Positions 10,896 to 23,349 of a stretch of DNA of 64,000 bases are shown in pieces. Each line of letters begins with the position of its first letter. Position 1 is the stretch's first letter. The translations under genes and the position numbers were made by a program. Source of the DNA: Emydura subglobosa (Eukaryota > Chordata > Testudines > Chelidae); NCBI GenBank assembly GCA_007922225.1, contig ML680086.1:13534783-13598782 (forward strand), given 5' to 3'. The notes beneath the pieces were generated by a model, which worked only from the letters and a program-made list of their open reading frames with translations, did not search any database and was not told the DNA's origin.

Positions 10896-13800
10896 AGATG
10901 TATAACCTTCCCTCTCCAGCTATTTAATACCGTGTGCATCACTATGGTATCCCCTAATTTTACCACTTCTTCCCTGTTTTCCCATGAGCCGGCTATCCCC
11001 GCGCATTTCCAGCCTGTATTAGTCCCCAAAAAGCAATACAGTAGGGCAGATTCTCTTCTGTTTCATTCCTTGCTGTGCTGTGCATCAAGTGGTCAGCAGG
11101 GGAGGGATAGCAGCTGTGCTCTGCACCATCACCTACTAATGCTGATAAGTCTGATTCAAACATTTCACTTAAGAGTTAGAGGTGCAGCTCAGGGAGCATG
11201 TTTCCAATTCACAATCAAATACCAAAGTTTTTAACATGGTCACCTGTTAAGCTAGACACCTCTAGGTAACTGTCAAATGCAAGCAGCTGAGCCTCTCTGT
11301 TATGCAAGGGGCAGGTAATGAAATCCCTGCAGCGGTTAATTCCTTCTCTACATGAACTGCTAACCAAGCCACCATCTCACTGACTGCCTTGTGAAACTGG
11401 AACTAGGAACTATGTTAAGGAGCCAGGTATAATTACATTTTATAGTGTTTTTAAAAAAGATTCAGGCTTCTAGCCAAAAATCAGAACCTTATCTAGAAGT
11501 CTAGCGGATCACTGCTCTTACTAACAAACCATCTATTCCTAGAATTAGGAAAACTTATGGCTCTTTTTAAAAATGAGACATGGATGGCATTAATCTGGAC
11601 ATAAGGTTCCTAAGCACTTGGGTTTCTGGTTTTAAGCCAAACCACCACCTTTACAGATGTCTAATGTTCGTAAGATGGAAGCAACAATATAAGACGTAGA
11701 TAAATATTTTTACAGCTGTGTCCATCAAATTCAAGTGCACAGACGCTCACTTACAGCTGATGGAGTTGGAGAAATTAATTTTTAAAAAGATTTCTTCTCA
11801 ACAAGTACATGCTAACTCACCACCCCATCCTACCCACTTCTTTCCTTGTAGTCAGTTCAAATGACTTATCTTTGCTTAGAGGATGACAAAAGTTAATACT
11901 GTCTAGGTGCAAAATTGTGGTAATGTTTCCTGCAACCCAGGTGCAGAAAGGCTGCTGATGGGACTGTCAAACCACTTCACAGTGACCAAGAGCTGCTCCG
12001 CAATTATGTTGAGTTTCAGGTCTACACTTACTTCTGTCCTGCACCAAAAGCTATGTATTTTGGTACTAGCACCTACTTCATTTCAACCTATTTAACAGAT
12101 GTTAGATGAACCATGGATGACAGTAGCGCTACCTTCTTTAGAACAAACCCTTCTGGAAATACCAAACCAACTAAAAATGTGTAGCAATACATATGGGAGA
12201 TTTAAAAAAAAACAAAAAAACCACCAAGGTTCCTTTTGGTGTCTGGTTCAGAAGCTGTATCCCAGACACATTTTATTATTCCCATCTTCACCATGCACTA
12301 GAATGACTGCCTGCAGGGAAGTCAGTCTGCATGGAAGCATGTTTGTAAATTCCTCTGACAAAAAGGGACAAAATAGCCTGTCTTTTGTGAACACACACAC
12401 ACAAATGAGCACTGAGCAGCTTTCACCCCTCCAGTCTGGATTTTGGGGGTTCACCACCTTTTGTTTTCTGGCCTAATGTCTGAATAAAATTCAGCTGCAA
12501 AAAATTTCAGCCAGTGCATGGAAAGAAAGATTTGAGAGACCCATTCCCAGGGTGGTGCTTGAGCATTTCTTTAGGTGGACTAGAGATGGCTCTTCCTAAG
12601 CGTCCTCCAAAAAAGTCAACCTTGAAGGGGCAAACTGTTTCCAACATATTTATATAGCAATCAGTAAAGTGTACATTGTTAATGTACATCTTATGCAGTA
12701 ATGAATCAATTGCGTATTTGAACAGCATATGCGCATATTTAAATAAACCTGCATGTATATAGACACTAGAGAGTAAATGACTTACCTGTATTTGTTCTCT
12801 CAAGTTAACACTGTACATACAGCCATACTATTGGGTCACTGGACTCCCAGCAGTGGCATCAAGAGTAATCTTCAGTTATAGACATTTCTAGATTTTCTCT
12901 CTCCCCTCCACTGAAGTTTCAGGGTATACAAGATGACAGTTGCAGGGACTAAGTAAATTAAGGCGCCAGTAGCCATTGTGGAATAAACATCTCCGCTCCA
13001 AGGAGCACGACCATAGGAGGCTCAGAGATTGAGCTATGCCATGCAAATGTCAAGATCACACCATTGAGAAGCTGGGTATTGTTGCTGGTATGCCTCTAAC
13101 AAAAGTTTAGTGTGACCCGTACAGTTGCATTGTTGTCTTCTGCATAAGGAGAAAAGCAGGAAACCTACTACAGCAGCATGGTTTTCTTAACTGACACAAC
13201 CTGAACTAACAGTTGTAGATGTCCCACTAGAGTCCTTTTGTTCCCAAGCAATGCTATGACTGAAGAGAACTACTCATCTTAGTTATAAGGCCTCCTAAAT
13301 AAGGCATGAGGAAAGGAGAATGAGATGATGACTTAGGGTACAAATCAAACACTACCTTTGGAAGAGATGCTGGAAGAGATTTAAAAACACCAGCCGCTAT
13401 TTGTAAACTTACACTGGATCAGGTCATTTAGAGCTTGCAACCCGCCCCTTTAATAAATATCTCCTACAACTGAGAATAAAACTTTCCATGGTAGGAAATG
13501 TTACACTAGAATAAAAAATGATAAAGAAGCTGCTTTAAAACAGTAACAGCTCAAGACATTGTAGACATGTACGTATTAAAAGGGCATATGATTAAGTGAG
13601 CACTTAATATACTGAGTAGCTAAAAACTAGATTGCAACTTATTTATGGTCTAGTTCACAGAACGACAGGGCTACAGTCAGAGGACTAGGGCAAGTGACTG
13701 ACCAATGTATAGGTTAATAGTGGTAGCACAGTGACACAAGAGAAGGAATTTAATTCAACTAGTGTTGTAACAGGCAAGCTTCCTATATATAAAACTGATT

Positions 13801-14643
13801 GGCTACCTAATAGAGTCCTACTAGACAACCGTGACTTGAAACATTAGCAGAAACCCAAAGTTTTCTCTGTATTTGTTCTCTGAAGAACAGTTTGTTCTCT
13901 ATAAACAATGAAAAAGATTCCAGGGCGGGATGGAAAAATTAAGTGCTAGTTCTCAGTAATTAAAGTGAGGCTTGGAGACTAATGGGCTGTGCTACATTCC
14001 ATCTCTGAGTGTAAAAGAAATGAAATTATTCCAGCCAGTTGGGAACAGATTACATCCAACTCCATCTCCTGAGCTTTGCTGGGTCCTGACCTCACTAGAC
14101 ATTAGAGGGTATATAATAGCTAATTCCACCCCCATGACCAGGGAAGGAAATCTACATCCCCTACATTCTTTGTAACAAGACTGGCATGCTGCTTCTCAAA
14201 TCTTCTCCTCTCTCTCGGACACACACACTCATGTGCATGATGTTCACCATTCCCTGCTCGAAGTACTCAAGAGTTGGGGATATATGCAGCAATGCCAACT
14301 CTTAAGAGAACAAACACAAACAGAGGAAGATAAAAATGTATTGTGCCATGATAGTCCATTTCTATGCAAAAAAAATACACTTACACAATCAATGTCCAAA
14401 ATTAATTATGCTTGTAGAGGAGGCTGTTTGCATGTCAAAAGTTGGTTCTGTTATCTGAAGCTGAAAGTTTATCCACGGGAAAGGAAACAAAAGCATCCCT
14501 CTTCAGGGGAGTGAGAAGCTCTTACTGACATCTGGCTTGGGCCAGCTCTTGAGTAAGATTCTAGATTAGGCAGCAGCTGGCGCTGCATTAACAGCCTAAT
14601 TCTCTTGCGCTCCCTCTCTGATGTGCTGTACTGAAAGGTCTCG

Positions 14644-14766
14644 TTACGGCAGTGCTTTTATGCCAGGCCCTGCTACTGAGATTCCTATCACGCCCATGGA
14701 CTTAAAAATCTTCTCAAATGTAATAGCAGATCCTTCATAAGCAGGCAGTTTAAGTTCAATCCGTTT
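14644..14766 (-). other. Candidate small terminal coding exon (unidentified)
   Basis: On the - strand a good acceptor (TTGTCTCTTTCAG ending at 14767) opens a 40-codon frame that ends in TAA at 14644-14646. The peptide runs KRIELKLPAYEGSAITFEKI and then FKSMGVIGISVAGPGIKALP. I do not recognise the protein. It lies inside the presumed ZHX3 3' UTR on the same strand. It cannot be joined in frame to the potential donor at the ZHX3 stop codon, because that junction would create an immediate stop. A frame of this length can occur by chance. Confidence 0.2.
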
Positions 14767-16436
14767 CTGAAAGAGACAACGTACACATGTGTCAGAACAC
14801 ACTTCCCATGATTGCAAAATTGGTAGGTAACGCTGGGGGCTCTTCTGCCGGAAGAGCTTTCTTTGAGCAACAGCTTCATTTTAAGATACAGCCACAGAAC
14901 ATGATCCCGTGATGAGGGGAAAGGAGTGGGGCTGGGGTGAGGGCTAGCAATTGCATGGGGCCAGGAGGGCAGCAGCAGCTGCTGCCGCTCAACAGGTGGC
15001 CACCAGCAGCTTGTTGTAGTTAAGCGAGTCCCCCTCTGAACAACCTTGTTTCAAGGATCTAGCGAGATGGAGGGCTGGCCCTACCTAGCCCTAGCAGCTT
15101 TGGAAAAAAAATAAGCCAATATGAGTTTCTCCAAGAGGAAGGAGAAGTAGCAGAGCTGACATACTCTCAGCTTTGATGTTTGTACCCTCCTAGACGCTCC
15201 CCAACCCTCCAACACAGGTTCTGGGGAGGAGTAAAATAGGATGGGTGCCCGTTTTCAGCAGCTGGGATGGGGCAGGGTGCCTGGCTGGCCTGCCAGTGTG
15301 AGAAAGTTCACGGGGCAGGGGAAGGCTGGGTTACACCTGTGACCTGTTGAGCTAGTGGCACGGTTAACAAAAGAGCCATCTCCTCTCCCTTCCCTCACCA
15401 GCACTGTGTCATCAGTAGGGAGGGAACCACTGTGCCTCTGCTGGGAGCAGGAAGGGGGAGATTAGCATTGCCCTGGAGTGGCTCAAGAGAGATAACAGGC
15501 CGAGCCTGATCTTCTAAGGCAGAGGGCCATGTTCAGGGCCTGCTAATGGTGATGGCAGCCACTCCTAGCACTGCTGCACAAGTATCAACCCAACCCCATT
15601 CCTATTTGTGTGTGGGGTCCCCCATCTCTCTTCCTGGAATATTTCTTTTTTAACAGATGCCCAGCCTAGCAGCAACAGCTGCTTCCCCATTCCGCATCCT
15701 CCTCCGGACCCCCCGAATAGAGCCTTGGTGCAGGGAGAGTTCGGCAGTAGTTCGCCACAGAGGAGAAAATTGCAGCAGCGGCAGCTGCTTTCCTCTACTG
15801 CCCGTATTCCTGCTAAGCCTCTTGCTTGGAACAAGAGCAGGGTCCCTTTCAAACCCAAACTCATCTAGAAATTAAGGGCTAAATTTAAAAAAAAAAATTG
15901 GAGGGGGGAAGCCACTAAATGTTGGAAGGTAACTCTTTAAAGGCCTCTACACCTAGCACAGATGTGTGGCAGGCCGGAGCTGTGCTTCAATCTGATCTGC
16001 TGGACTTGCAGTGAGGTTGGATACAGAAATCTGTCCAGCTGCTGAGGCCCTCAATGAGCTGTCACTCTGAGTGAAATACACCATGGCGAGCACTCCTCTG
16101 CAGGCAGGAGGATGGACTGGATACCCTGTTTGGTTTTATCCATGCCTAACTTCTGTGATAGGAGTCTATTTCACAGCAGCACTGGTGTCTGTACTCTGGG
16201 AGCTAAATACAGCGCAAGCATGATAGAGGGGCAGCAAGGCTTGCACCCTTTGCCCCACCTCCCGTCTTTCTTTTCGGAATCAGTTTAACCATAATCATGC
16301 ATTGGCTTTATTCACCCCCTCCAGATCAGCCCTCCCACCAAGTAAATGTGAACAATAAAACTTGGCATTAAACCTCTCAAGTGTCAACTGCTAGTTACTC
16401 AGTGTTCGGATTTTGCTTCTTGAGGCTGGAATGAGC

Positions 16437-19289
16437 CTATTTACAGAAGCTACTCAAAGCAGCCAAACTATCAATCAGTTTCTTACCAAGCTGAATTGCA
16501 GGTTGCTGACTAAACGGGTCAAAGGGTTCTGAATGGCCTTCCTGGCCACTGGGCTCCCAAGATTCGCTACTTTCAGACACCTCAGAATAGGCATCATATG
16601 TCCCTTTTTGGCTTCCAGCTTGATCACCCGTGCTCGAGCATCGGTCTTCACTTCCTGTGTCAGACACGGCCCTGGTTTCTTCATCCACCTTTACAGCAAA
16701 CCACACTCTAACCCGCTGTGAATTCAGTTGAGTTCTCTCACACAAGCTCTGAAGATCATCTTCATACAGCATCTTGTTCTTTTTGTAATAGTCCTCTAGG
16801 ATCTCTTTGCTGGCTGGGCTGATCTCTGCTAAACCTGGAGGAAAGATACCGTGCCGGTAGTTCTCATACCATTTCAGCTGACCATTTTTAAAACCATATC
16901 GGCTATCCCCAAACCAGCGAATTATCTCCGCCCGTGGCAGTCCTGTTTGAGCAACTATGGCGTCGTATTCTTGATTTGTTGGCCGCTGTGTCTTTACAAA
17001 CATTAATTTAAGCAAATGCCGCTGTTGGGCTGTTTTTTTAAAGTTCAGTTTGGTTTTGGGAGGGGTAGGTGGCCTGCTAGAACAGTGGTCCCCTTGATCA
17101 TTTGCACCTACACCTGGCAATTCATTTTTACCATTTGACTCAGTCACTCTTAGCTTCTTCAGATTGATTTTAATAGGACTAACTTTCCGCTCCACTGAAG
17201 TTGAATTGCTACCTTGTGTATCTAATGAACCATTTTCACTTGAGACCCTCAGTTCATCTGAGGAGTCTTCCTCTTCTCCACAATTATTTTCAGTGTCCTC
17301 CTCCTCTTGCTGGACAACTTCTGCTTTTTTATTTTCCTCCATCACCTTTTTTTTCCTCCTCTCTGAAAACCAGCCATCGATTTCTCTCCTGGTCATTTTT
17401 GTTTCACTCCTCAAACGGTCCACTTCTTCTTCTGGAGGAAAAGGATTTTGTGCAAAACTGCTTTCCAAAGCCTTGAGCTGCTCTGGTGCTCTCTCTTTGT
17501 ATTTCGTTGGGGTGAAGTCGGGCGTTTGATGCCAGGATTGTCGTCTTGTTTGGTGATGAGCCACTGGCATTGCTGCTGTCATACAAGTTAACTCACTCCC
17601 TTTTGGTGACACAGTGAAGGTAATGTCAGGCAAGGAGTCAATAATTATTGTATTATCTCCAGCAAACATGGCTCTACTGCCTTTCATGTTCCTGAAATGG
17701 TATCTCCTATCACTAAACCACTTTCGAACCTCCCTAGTTGTAAGGCCTGTAATTTTAGTCAGACGCTCAACTTCAGCATGGCCAGGGAACTGATTCCTAC
17801 AGAAGCTGCCCTTCAGTGCAGATAGCTGCTCATGGGACTTCTTATTTTTGTAGATGTTGGGATCCATGAAAGCTTGGGAAGATATGCTTGGGCAAGCAGT
17901 AAGCAGAGACTGAGCGGTATTGACCACTTTCACAGTTGATGCGCTACTTGAACACGCATTGTTGTGTTGCGTGACGGGTTGGAGCTTGGGAATAGACGTC
18001 ACTGCTAATGTGAGAGATGAGCTACTTCCTTTTAATCCATTTGTCATTATTGGCTGTGTAACGAGTAGCCCTCCTGTTCCTTCTGGTTGCCCGACCACAT
18101 GACCAGGTAAAGTCGCCTGAATGAGATGCTGGACATTGCTAGCATTTGCAACTAGAGGTGTATTTAAAACTGTGATAGTGGGCTGCGGTGCAGACTGAAT
18201 AACAGTGTTGAACATTTTTTTCCGTGCTTCTTCTATCTCCTCTGGTGACCAGCTGATGCCTTGTTTCAACCGCTGGGCAGTAAACCAGATCTTAAGCTGC
18301 TCTTCTGGGTACTTGGTCACGACAGTCAAATAGCAAAGCTCAGCTTTTGTAGGGTAAGGAAACTTATGAAAAGAGTTTTTCAGGAAGCTGTTGGAGTCCA
18401 TGGCTGCATTGTATGTTGGAATGCTGCTCAGAGGAATCAGCACTTTAGGAAGGGATTTGGACGTGGGTAGCTCCTGGTGCAGCTGTGGCAGTGGCTGCTG
18501 CTGCTGCAACGACACAAGTTGTGCAATGCCTGCCTGCAAAACAGGCATATTTCCCAATATGGAGCCATTGACTATGTGAGATGATTTTGCTGAGCTGGCA
18601 GTTGACTGGCTGGCCGGCAGAGACCCATTGGTGAATGAATGGTCACCGTCTTTCATCGCCAATTCATTGCCCATTTGATTTGGTACATTCTCCTTCAGCA
18701 TGTGAATTTTTTTGGCCTCAGGCTTACCTTTCATTATCTTCATAATGGGAGTTTTGGTGATGATAATTTCAGCTTGACCATCCACCCCCTCCTCACAGAA
18801 TTCTCCTGGAAGGTCTTGGTTGCTGGTGGCATCAGAGATACTTTGTTCCACTGTTGTATGATTATCCTGCTTAGCCACATTCCAGATGAAGCTAGTTTCA
18901 CCAGCGTGGCACTCCACATTGTGATGCGAAAGCTCTTTGTGGCTTTGTGCCAGAAAACTGCACTCAACACATACAAACAAGGGGTCTTTGCTGAAGTCTA
19001 AGTGCGCAGAATCCATGTGTCCAAAGAAATGATTAATGTCTTGAGATCCAAAATCGCAATACTTACACATGTAAGTATCGCCATTTATAATACTGCGATG
19101 CCCATTAGACAATGTTCCATTATTATTGCTATTGTTAATAACAGCATCACTAGCTGCTGGGGCTTCAGGAGGCATGTGCTGTTGAGTTCCTTCATGATCG
19201 TCTTCCACGGTATCTGATTCCATCTCCTGCAGCACCATTGTTTTAACTGGTATCATGCAAGGAGTTGTGGATTTTCTTTTGCTAGCCAT
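16437..19289 (-). CDS. ZHX3: ZHX3, zinc fingers and homeoboxes 3 (complete)
   Basis: ZHX3 is a nuclear transcriptional repressor that forms homodimers and heterodimers with ZHX1/ZHX2 and interacts with NF-YA (family knowledge). The 950-residue product begins MASKRKSTTPCMIPVKT, as in mammals, against about 956 residues in human. Two C2H2 fingers are visible at residues 75-96 (C75, C78, H91, H96) and 107-128 (C107, C110, H123, H128). The conserved block GQAEIIITKTPIMKIMKGK is at 171-189. Five homeodomains follow, with helix-3 motifs IWFTAQR (about 334), WFSDRR (524), WFSERR (640), WFGDSR (792) and WFAVK (863). RRKKK at 644-648 is a likely nuclear signal, and an acidic stretch lies at about 662-680. 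The whole CDS is one exon, as in ZHX1 and ZHX2. The start ATG has a strong context (GCAGCAATGG). No frameshift or lost zinc ligand is seen. Confidence 0.97.
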   Translation of the reverse strand: MASKRKSTTPCMIPVKTMVLQEMESDTVEDDHEGTQQHMPPEAPAASDAVINNSNNNGTLSNGHRSIINGDTYMCKYCDFGSQDINHFFGHMDSAHLDFSKDPLFVCVECSFLAQSHKELSHHNVECHAGETSFIWNVAKQDNHTTVEQSISDATSNQDLPGEFCEEGVDGQAEIIITKTPIMKIMKGKPEAKKIHMLKENVPNQMGNELAMKDGDHSFTNGSLPASQSTASSAKSSHIVNGSILGNMPVLQAGIAQLVSLQQQQPLPQLHQELPTSKSLPKVLIPLSSIPTYNAAMDSNSFLKNSFHKFPYPTKAELCYLTVVTKYPEEQLKIWFTAQRLKQGISWSPEEIEEARKKMFNTVIQSAPQPTITVLNTPLVANASNVQHLIQATLPGHVVGQPEGTGGLLVTQPIMTNGLKGSSSSLTLAVTSIPKLQPVTQHNNACSSSASTVKVVNTAQSLLTACPSISSQAFMDPNIYKNKKSHEQLSALKGSFCRNQFPGHAEVERLTKITGLTTREVRKWFSDRRYHFRNMKGSRAMFAGDNTIIIDSLPDITFTVSPKGSELTCMTAAMPVAHHQTRRQSWHQTPDFTPTKYKERAPEQLKALESSFAQNPFPPEEEVDRLRSETKMTRREIDGWFSERRKKKVMEENKKAEVVQQEEEDTENNCGEEEDSSDELRVSSENGSLDTQGSNSTSVERKVSPIKINLKKLRVTESNGKNELPGVGANDQGDHCSSRPPTPPKTKLNFKKTAQQRHLLKLMFVKTQRPTNQEYDAIVAQTGLPRAEIIRWFGDSRYGFKNGQLKWYENYRHGIFPPGLAEISPASKEILEDYYKKNKMLYEDDLQSLCERTQLNSQRVRVWFAVKVDEETRAVSDTGSEDRCSSTGDQAGSQKGTYDAYSEVSESSESWEPSGQEGHSEPFDPFSQQPAIQLGKKLIDSLAALSSFCK

Positions 19290-19434
19290 TGCTGCAACAA
19301 ATCCAGGTAATTAATGCTTCAAAAAATAAAGCGCTGTTCTTTGCAAGTTTTCTGCACTCTAGATTCCGGCAAAGGCATGCTGTCCAAAGGAATATTTTTC
19401 AAGTGTTGACAAATGTTTACACTTGTTGTTGAAC
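19290..19434 (-). other. ZHX3: ZHX3 5' UTR part of coding exon, with uORF
   Basis: On the - strand a strong pyrimidine tract and CAG (CTCTCTCTCTTCTCTTCCTCAG, acceptor AG at 19435-19436) mark the start of the exon, 145 bases before the ZHX3 ATG. This leader has an upstream ATG at 19376-19378 opening a 19-codon frame that stops at 19319-19321, before the main start. A weaker alternative acceptor (GGATTTGTTGCAG) sits two bases before the main ATG and would remove the uORF. Confidence 0.7.
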
Positions 19435-22360
19435 CTGAGGAAGAGAAGAGAGAGAGAAGAGTTACTGAGCTTTACACTAGACATAACACCTGCTTTATAT
19501 TCTGATTGTAATTGTTATGGTATTTTAATTGCTTCACAAGATAAATCATTTCAATGCTTAATTGAAAAGATTTGGAAGCTGCCTGGTGATAATGACTTTG
19601 GTTTACTTTTTGTTAACACCCTTTTGTCCAAATGATTGTGTAGAAGGGAGAATTAAAAATGTGAGCAGTACACAGTCATAATACTGAGATTCTGGGCTGC
19701 TGTTCGATGGCTTGTGCTTTGACATCGGGCTGTGTCTGGCTGCTTATTGTTTTCTTGCCTACCCCGTGACATCTTCCTTTATGGCCCAAATCACTCTACT
19801 GTTTCTTCATACAGGCTCCTCTCCCACCTCTGCCCTATCAACCACTAGCAACAACAGGGGCCTACACTGTGCACAAAGGCCAGCGGGGCCTGGCACATGG
19901 AAATTTCTGCTACATACATAAATTTCTGTGGTAGGACCACAGTCAGAGTGTTACACTTTGGCCGTCCTTGCAATGGTTCACAAAACCTATAAATAATTTG
20001 TTAGTGTCTTGTGTGGTGTTTTCCTCTGGCATGTTTTAATAGGGTCTGTTTAGTCTTCAGCTAGAGTTGCAAGGGAAGATGGTTCACCAAGAGAGCTACT
20101 GAATAAGTACACACTTCTCTCTTAGATTCTATCTCCCTCTCCCAGGGCACCCAGTAATGCAGCACTGTTGTAGCTTTAAAGGTTCAGACAACTCTATTTA
20201 ATGGCATGTAGGTGTTTTTTTGGGGAAATGCAAGGCCTCCATGATGCAGGGCCGTTTTCCTGGGTGCAGGGGATCAAGGAAAGGACAGAAACATATCGCT
20301 GCACCATTTAAAAAAAAATCTGTGTGTGTCTTTTCTTCACAAGTTATAGTAATTCTAAATCAAGACAATATTTTGCTGAAGGCTAGAACTGGACGGGTCT
20401 TTAGGCACAATCTGGTCTGCAATATGCACAGTGGATGCTCCATGCCTGAGCTTACCAGCAAGGGCAGTAAAATGGGCTGGTGTTCTGGATAATCTACCAA
20501 AACTGTTCCAGATGAGAAAGGGGACAGCAAAGCTGAAGCAGCACATTTCTGCTCTAACCCCTCTCCAATCTGTTACCTACAGCACTCCTTTCATCCACAA
20601 CACTTAAGTCACTTATTTGAATTTCACAACCTTACACGTGGATTGTAATATCCATTCTTTTCAAGGGAAAATATAGCTTGTATACAAGATTGCACTGTCA
20701 CTTGGAAGTATATGGTTACTCACAGTACATACTACACAGAGATTTTGTGCCAGACTTTATCGAGACTTACAGTAACACAGACAGATCTTTATAAAAACAC
20801 TAGTTAAAGTGGATCTTAAAAACTGACTTCTTATTCTATTAGAAGATCCAGGTAACTAATTATTGTCAGTTATAAGCAGTGTGCATTTGGCAGTCTAGCA
20901 GCTTTCTTATCAGATTTTCTGTACTGATGTCATGCACAGAAACAGGAGGATCAGGTGAATAACTGTGTTAGTGCTTATGCAGAACCACTTTTACTTTTTT
21001 CCTTTTTCTTTTAAGTTAATTGTTTCAGATATGGATGAGGATGGACCCTAATGTAAAGTTCAGTTTAGGAACTAGAATTTGACCTCTGCAAGTTATCAGA
21101 AATATGTTTTAACAAAAAAATAAATAAATCTCCACACCTTGGGAAAAATAGGGTCACTATGAAACAAGAGTCTGGATGTCCAGAACTATCCTGAGCAACA
21201 CTCATGCACAATTTAAAATACTCTGATGAGAAACTCTAACTGGTGGGCTGATTTGAGATTACAAAATAGTCCTGAAATATCATTAGGGATCACTGAACTT
21301 GGCCCCAGAACAGACTGTTTGCTTTGCTAAAGCTGCAGGAAAAGCTATAAGTCAAAAAGAAATCATGGAGGGTGTGGTCTTGATTTTCTATAGTGTGAAT
21401 TTCATATTCCAATACTTGTTTTTTGGTGAGGTTTCCACCCCACCTTTTGGGAATGCCCTTTCCCTGTGCAAGGAGCAGCACATGATTTATTAGCATGAAT
21501 GAGCAGAAATACATAGGTAACCATGAAGCAAAGAGCTACATCCAACTGACACCTACCCCCAATGCTAATTTTTGATGCTTCTTTATTTGATGCAATGTAT
21601 GAAGTCAGGATGACTTTTCCAAATCAAATCAATTAGGAATGACAATTAGAACAGTCACAAAACTATAAAAAGATAACGTTAAAAGCCTTAAAGAGTGTTT
21701 AGAGTCACAAAAGCAACTGTGAAAATGAGCCATCTTATTGCACAGATTGGCTCTTTGTCATATCTACTCGCTTTGCTGAATGAAGTTTTCATTATGTTTG
21801 GTTCTGCAGGACCAACTCAGCTGCGGGAGACAGATATGGATTCTCTGCAAGTTTATGCATCTTCAACAGAATTATTAAAAGAGTTCTAGTTACAGAATCT
21901 CTATTACTGGAGAGTATGCAAGAGTCAGAAAGATCCCAGGTCATGTTTGTGGAGTTGGCAGATAGATAAAAATCATCTTTTTAGTTATCAGTTAAGTAAA
22001 TTTGATACACAGCGATTGAGACACAAAGAACCTCATTATGCCATTTTACAGGTACCTTTCAGAGCATGGAATCAGCACTGCTTTGCTAAAATTGAATTGC
22101 TTGATGCTGAGTACTTCATTTACAAAGTGTCTATATGTACTTCAATATTTTACCCAAGCATACTTTGCTAGGATCACAACTTGAAGTCACAACTAGATTT
22201 GGGATATCATAACAACCATGTTTTGCTTCAGACAAATACTAACTTAATTGAAGATTAGAGTGTAAATTTATCTTGAAATTAAGCAGGATAGTAATTTACG
22301 AGACAAATGTAATCAAGTGTACTGTAAGTCCATTTCCTTTCCACAGAGCAGTTACATAAA

Positions 22361-23102
22361 ATTCAATAAAGACAAGTGCAAAGTATTACACTTAGAATGC
22401 AAAAATTGAATGCACAACTACAAATGGGGAATAACTGGCTAGATGATAGTACTGCTGAGAAGGATCTGGGGGTTAGAGTGGATCAACATGTGATACGGTT
22501 GCAAAAAAGGCTAATATTCTGCAGTGTATTGTGTGTAAGACATGGAAAGGAATTGTTCTGCTCTACTCGGCACTGGTGAGGCCTCAGCTGGAGTACTGTG
22601 TCCAGTTCTGGGCGCCACACTTTAGGAAAGATGTGGATAAATTGGAGAGAGTCCAGAGGCCAGCAACAAAAATGATAAAAGGTTTAGAAAACCTGATTTG
22701 TGATGGAAGGTTTAAAAAAACTGGGCAATGTTTAATCTTGAGAAAAGAAGACTGAGGGGGGACCTGAAAGTCTTAAAATATGTTGAGGGCTGTTCGAAAG
22801 AAGATGGTGATCCATCTTTCTCCCATTTCCCCTGAGCAAGATAGGCAAGAAGTGCTCAGATGATTTTGCAGCAAAGATGATTTAGGTTAGATATTACGAA
22901 AACTTTCTAATTCTATGGATAGTTAAGCTCTGGAACAGGCTTCCAGCGGCAGTTGTGGAATCCCCATCACTGGAGGTTTTCAAGAACAGGTTAGACAAAT
23001 ACCTGTCAGGGATGGTCTCAGTTTACTTGGTCCTGCCTCAGTGCAAGGGGCTGAACTATTTGACCTCGCAAGGTCCCTTCCAGCCCTACATTTATATGAT
23101 AC
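22361..23102 (+). mobile_element. CR1 LINE, 5'-truncated, with RT C-terminus remnant
   Basis: The end of the CR1 ORF2 is readable on + near 22570-22680 (LVRPQLEYCVQFWAPH followed by FRKDVDKLERVQR), a hallmark of CR1 reverse transcriptase tails. The 3' part (GGAACAGGCTTCCAGCGGCA, GGAATCCCCATCACTGGAGG, AGGTCCCTTCCAGCCCTAC) is the standard CR1 3' region. Frameshifts and stops show it is dead. It lies antisense to ZHX3 in the intron. Confidence 0.9.
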
Positions 23103-23349
23103 CCACACGTTAGACTTAATGCAGATTCTCAGATGCAACTGAATTGTGTATTGACTAAATCAAAATGAATAGCATCGTTTTGGTTGCTGTGCATCTTATA
23201 GGATCTGCTAGTAATCTTAGTGTTATAGAATCTGTATGATATCCATTTATCTATCATTAGACTAGACAAGCTTTATTTTTTAAATGTGTTGGTTAATCTA
23301 AGAGCGAATAAAAATCACTGTTAAAAATCAGTACAAAAAGAGAACTCAC

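Larger units (their letters stand above)
9010..16436 (-). other. ZHX3: Probable long ZHX3 3' UTR
   Basis: About 7.4 kb follow the ZHX3 stop on its own strand. Apart from one short palindromic repeat near 10800-10895 and a run of 17 Cs at 9087-9103, I recognise no CR1, SINE or MITE copies here, whereas the flanking regions carry several per 10 kb. This is what a transcribed, partly constrained UTR would look like, and from memory mammalian ZHX3 mRNAs also have a long 3' UTR. Several poly(A) hexamers allow shorter forms. The inference rests on absence of repeats and position, not on transcript data. Confidence 0.45.

Noticed and set aside
12740..12840. Consensus donor ACAG|GTAAGTC on the - strand within the presumed ZHX3 3' UTR
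   Set aside because: No good acceptor at exon distance upstream; one such nine-base match is expected by chance in a window this size.
16425..16445. Possible donor TTCT|GTAAAT overlapping the ZHX3 stop codon
   Set aside because: Weak consensus, and joining it to the nearest good acceptor (14767) gives an immediate stop. The single-exon ending is simpler and its length matches the family.
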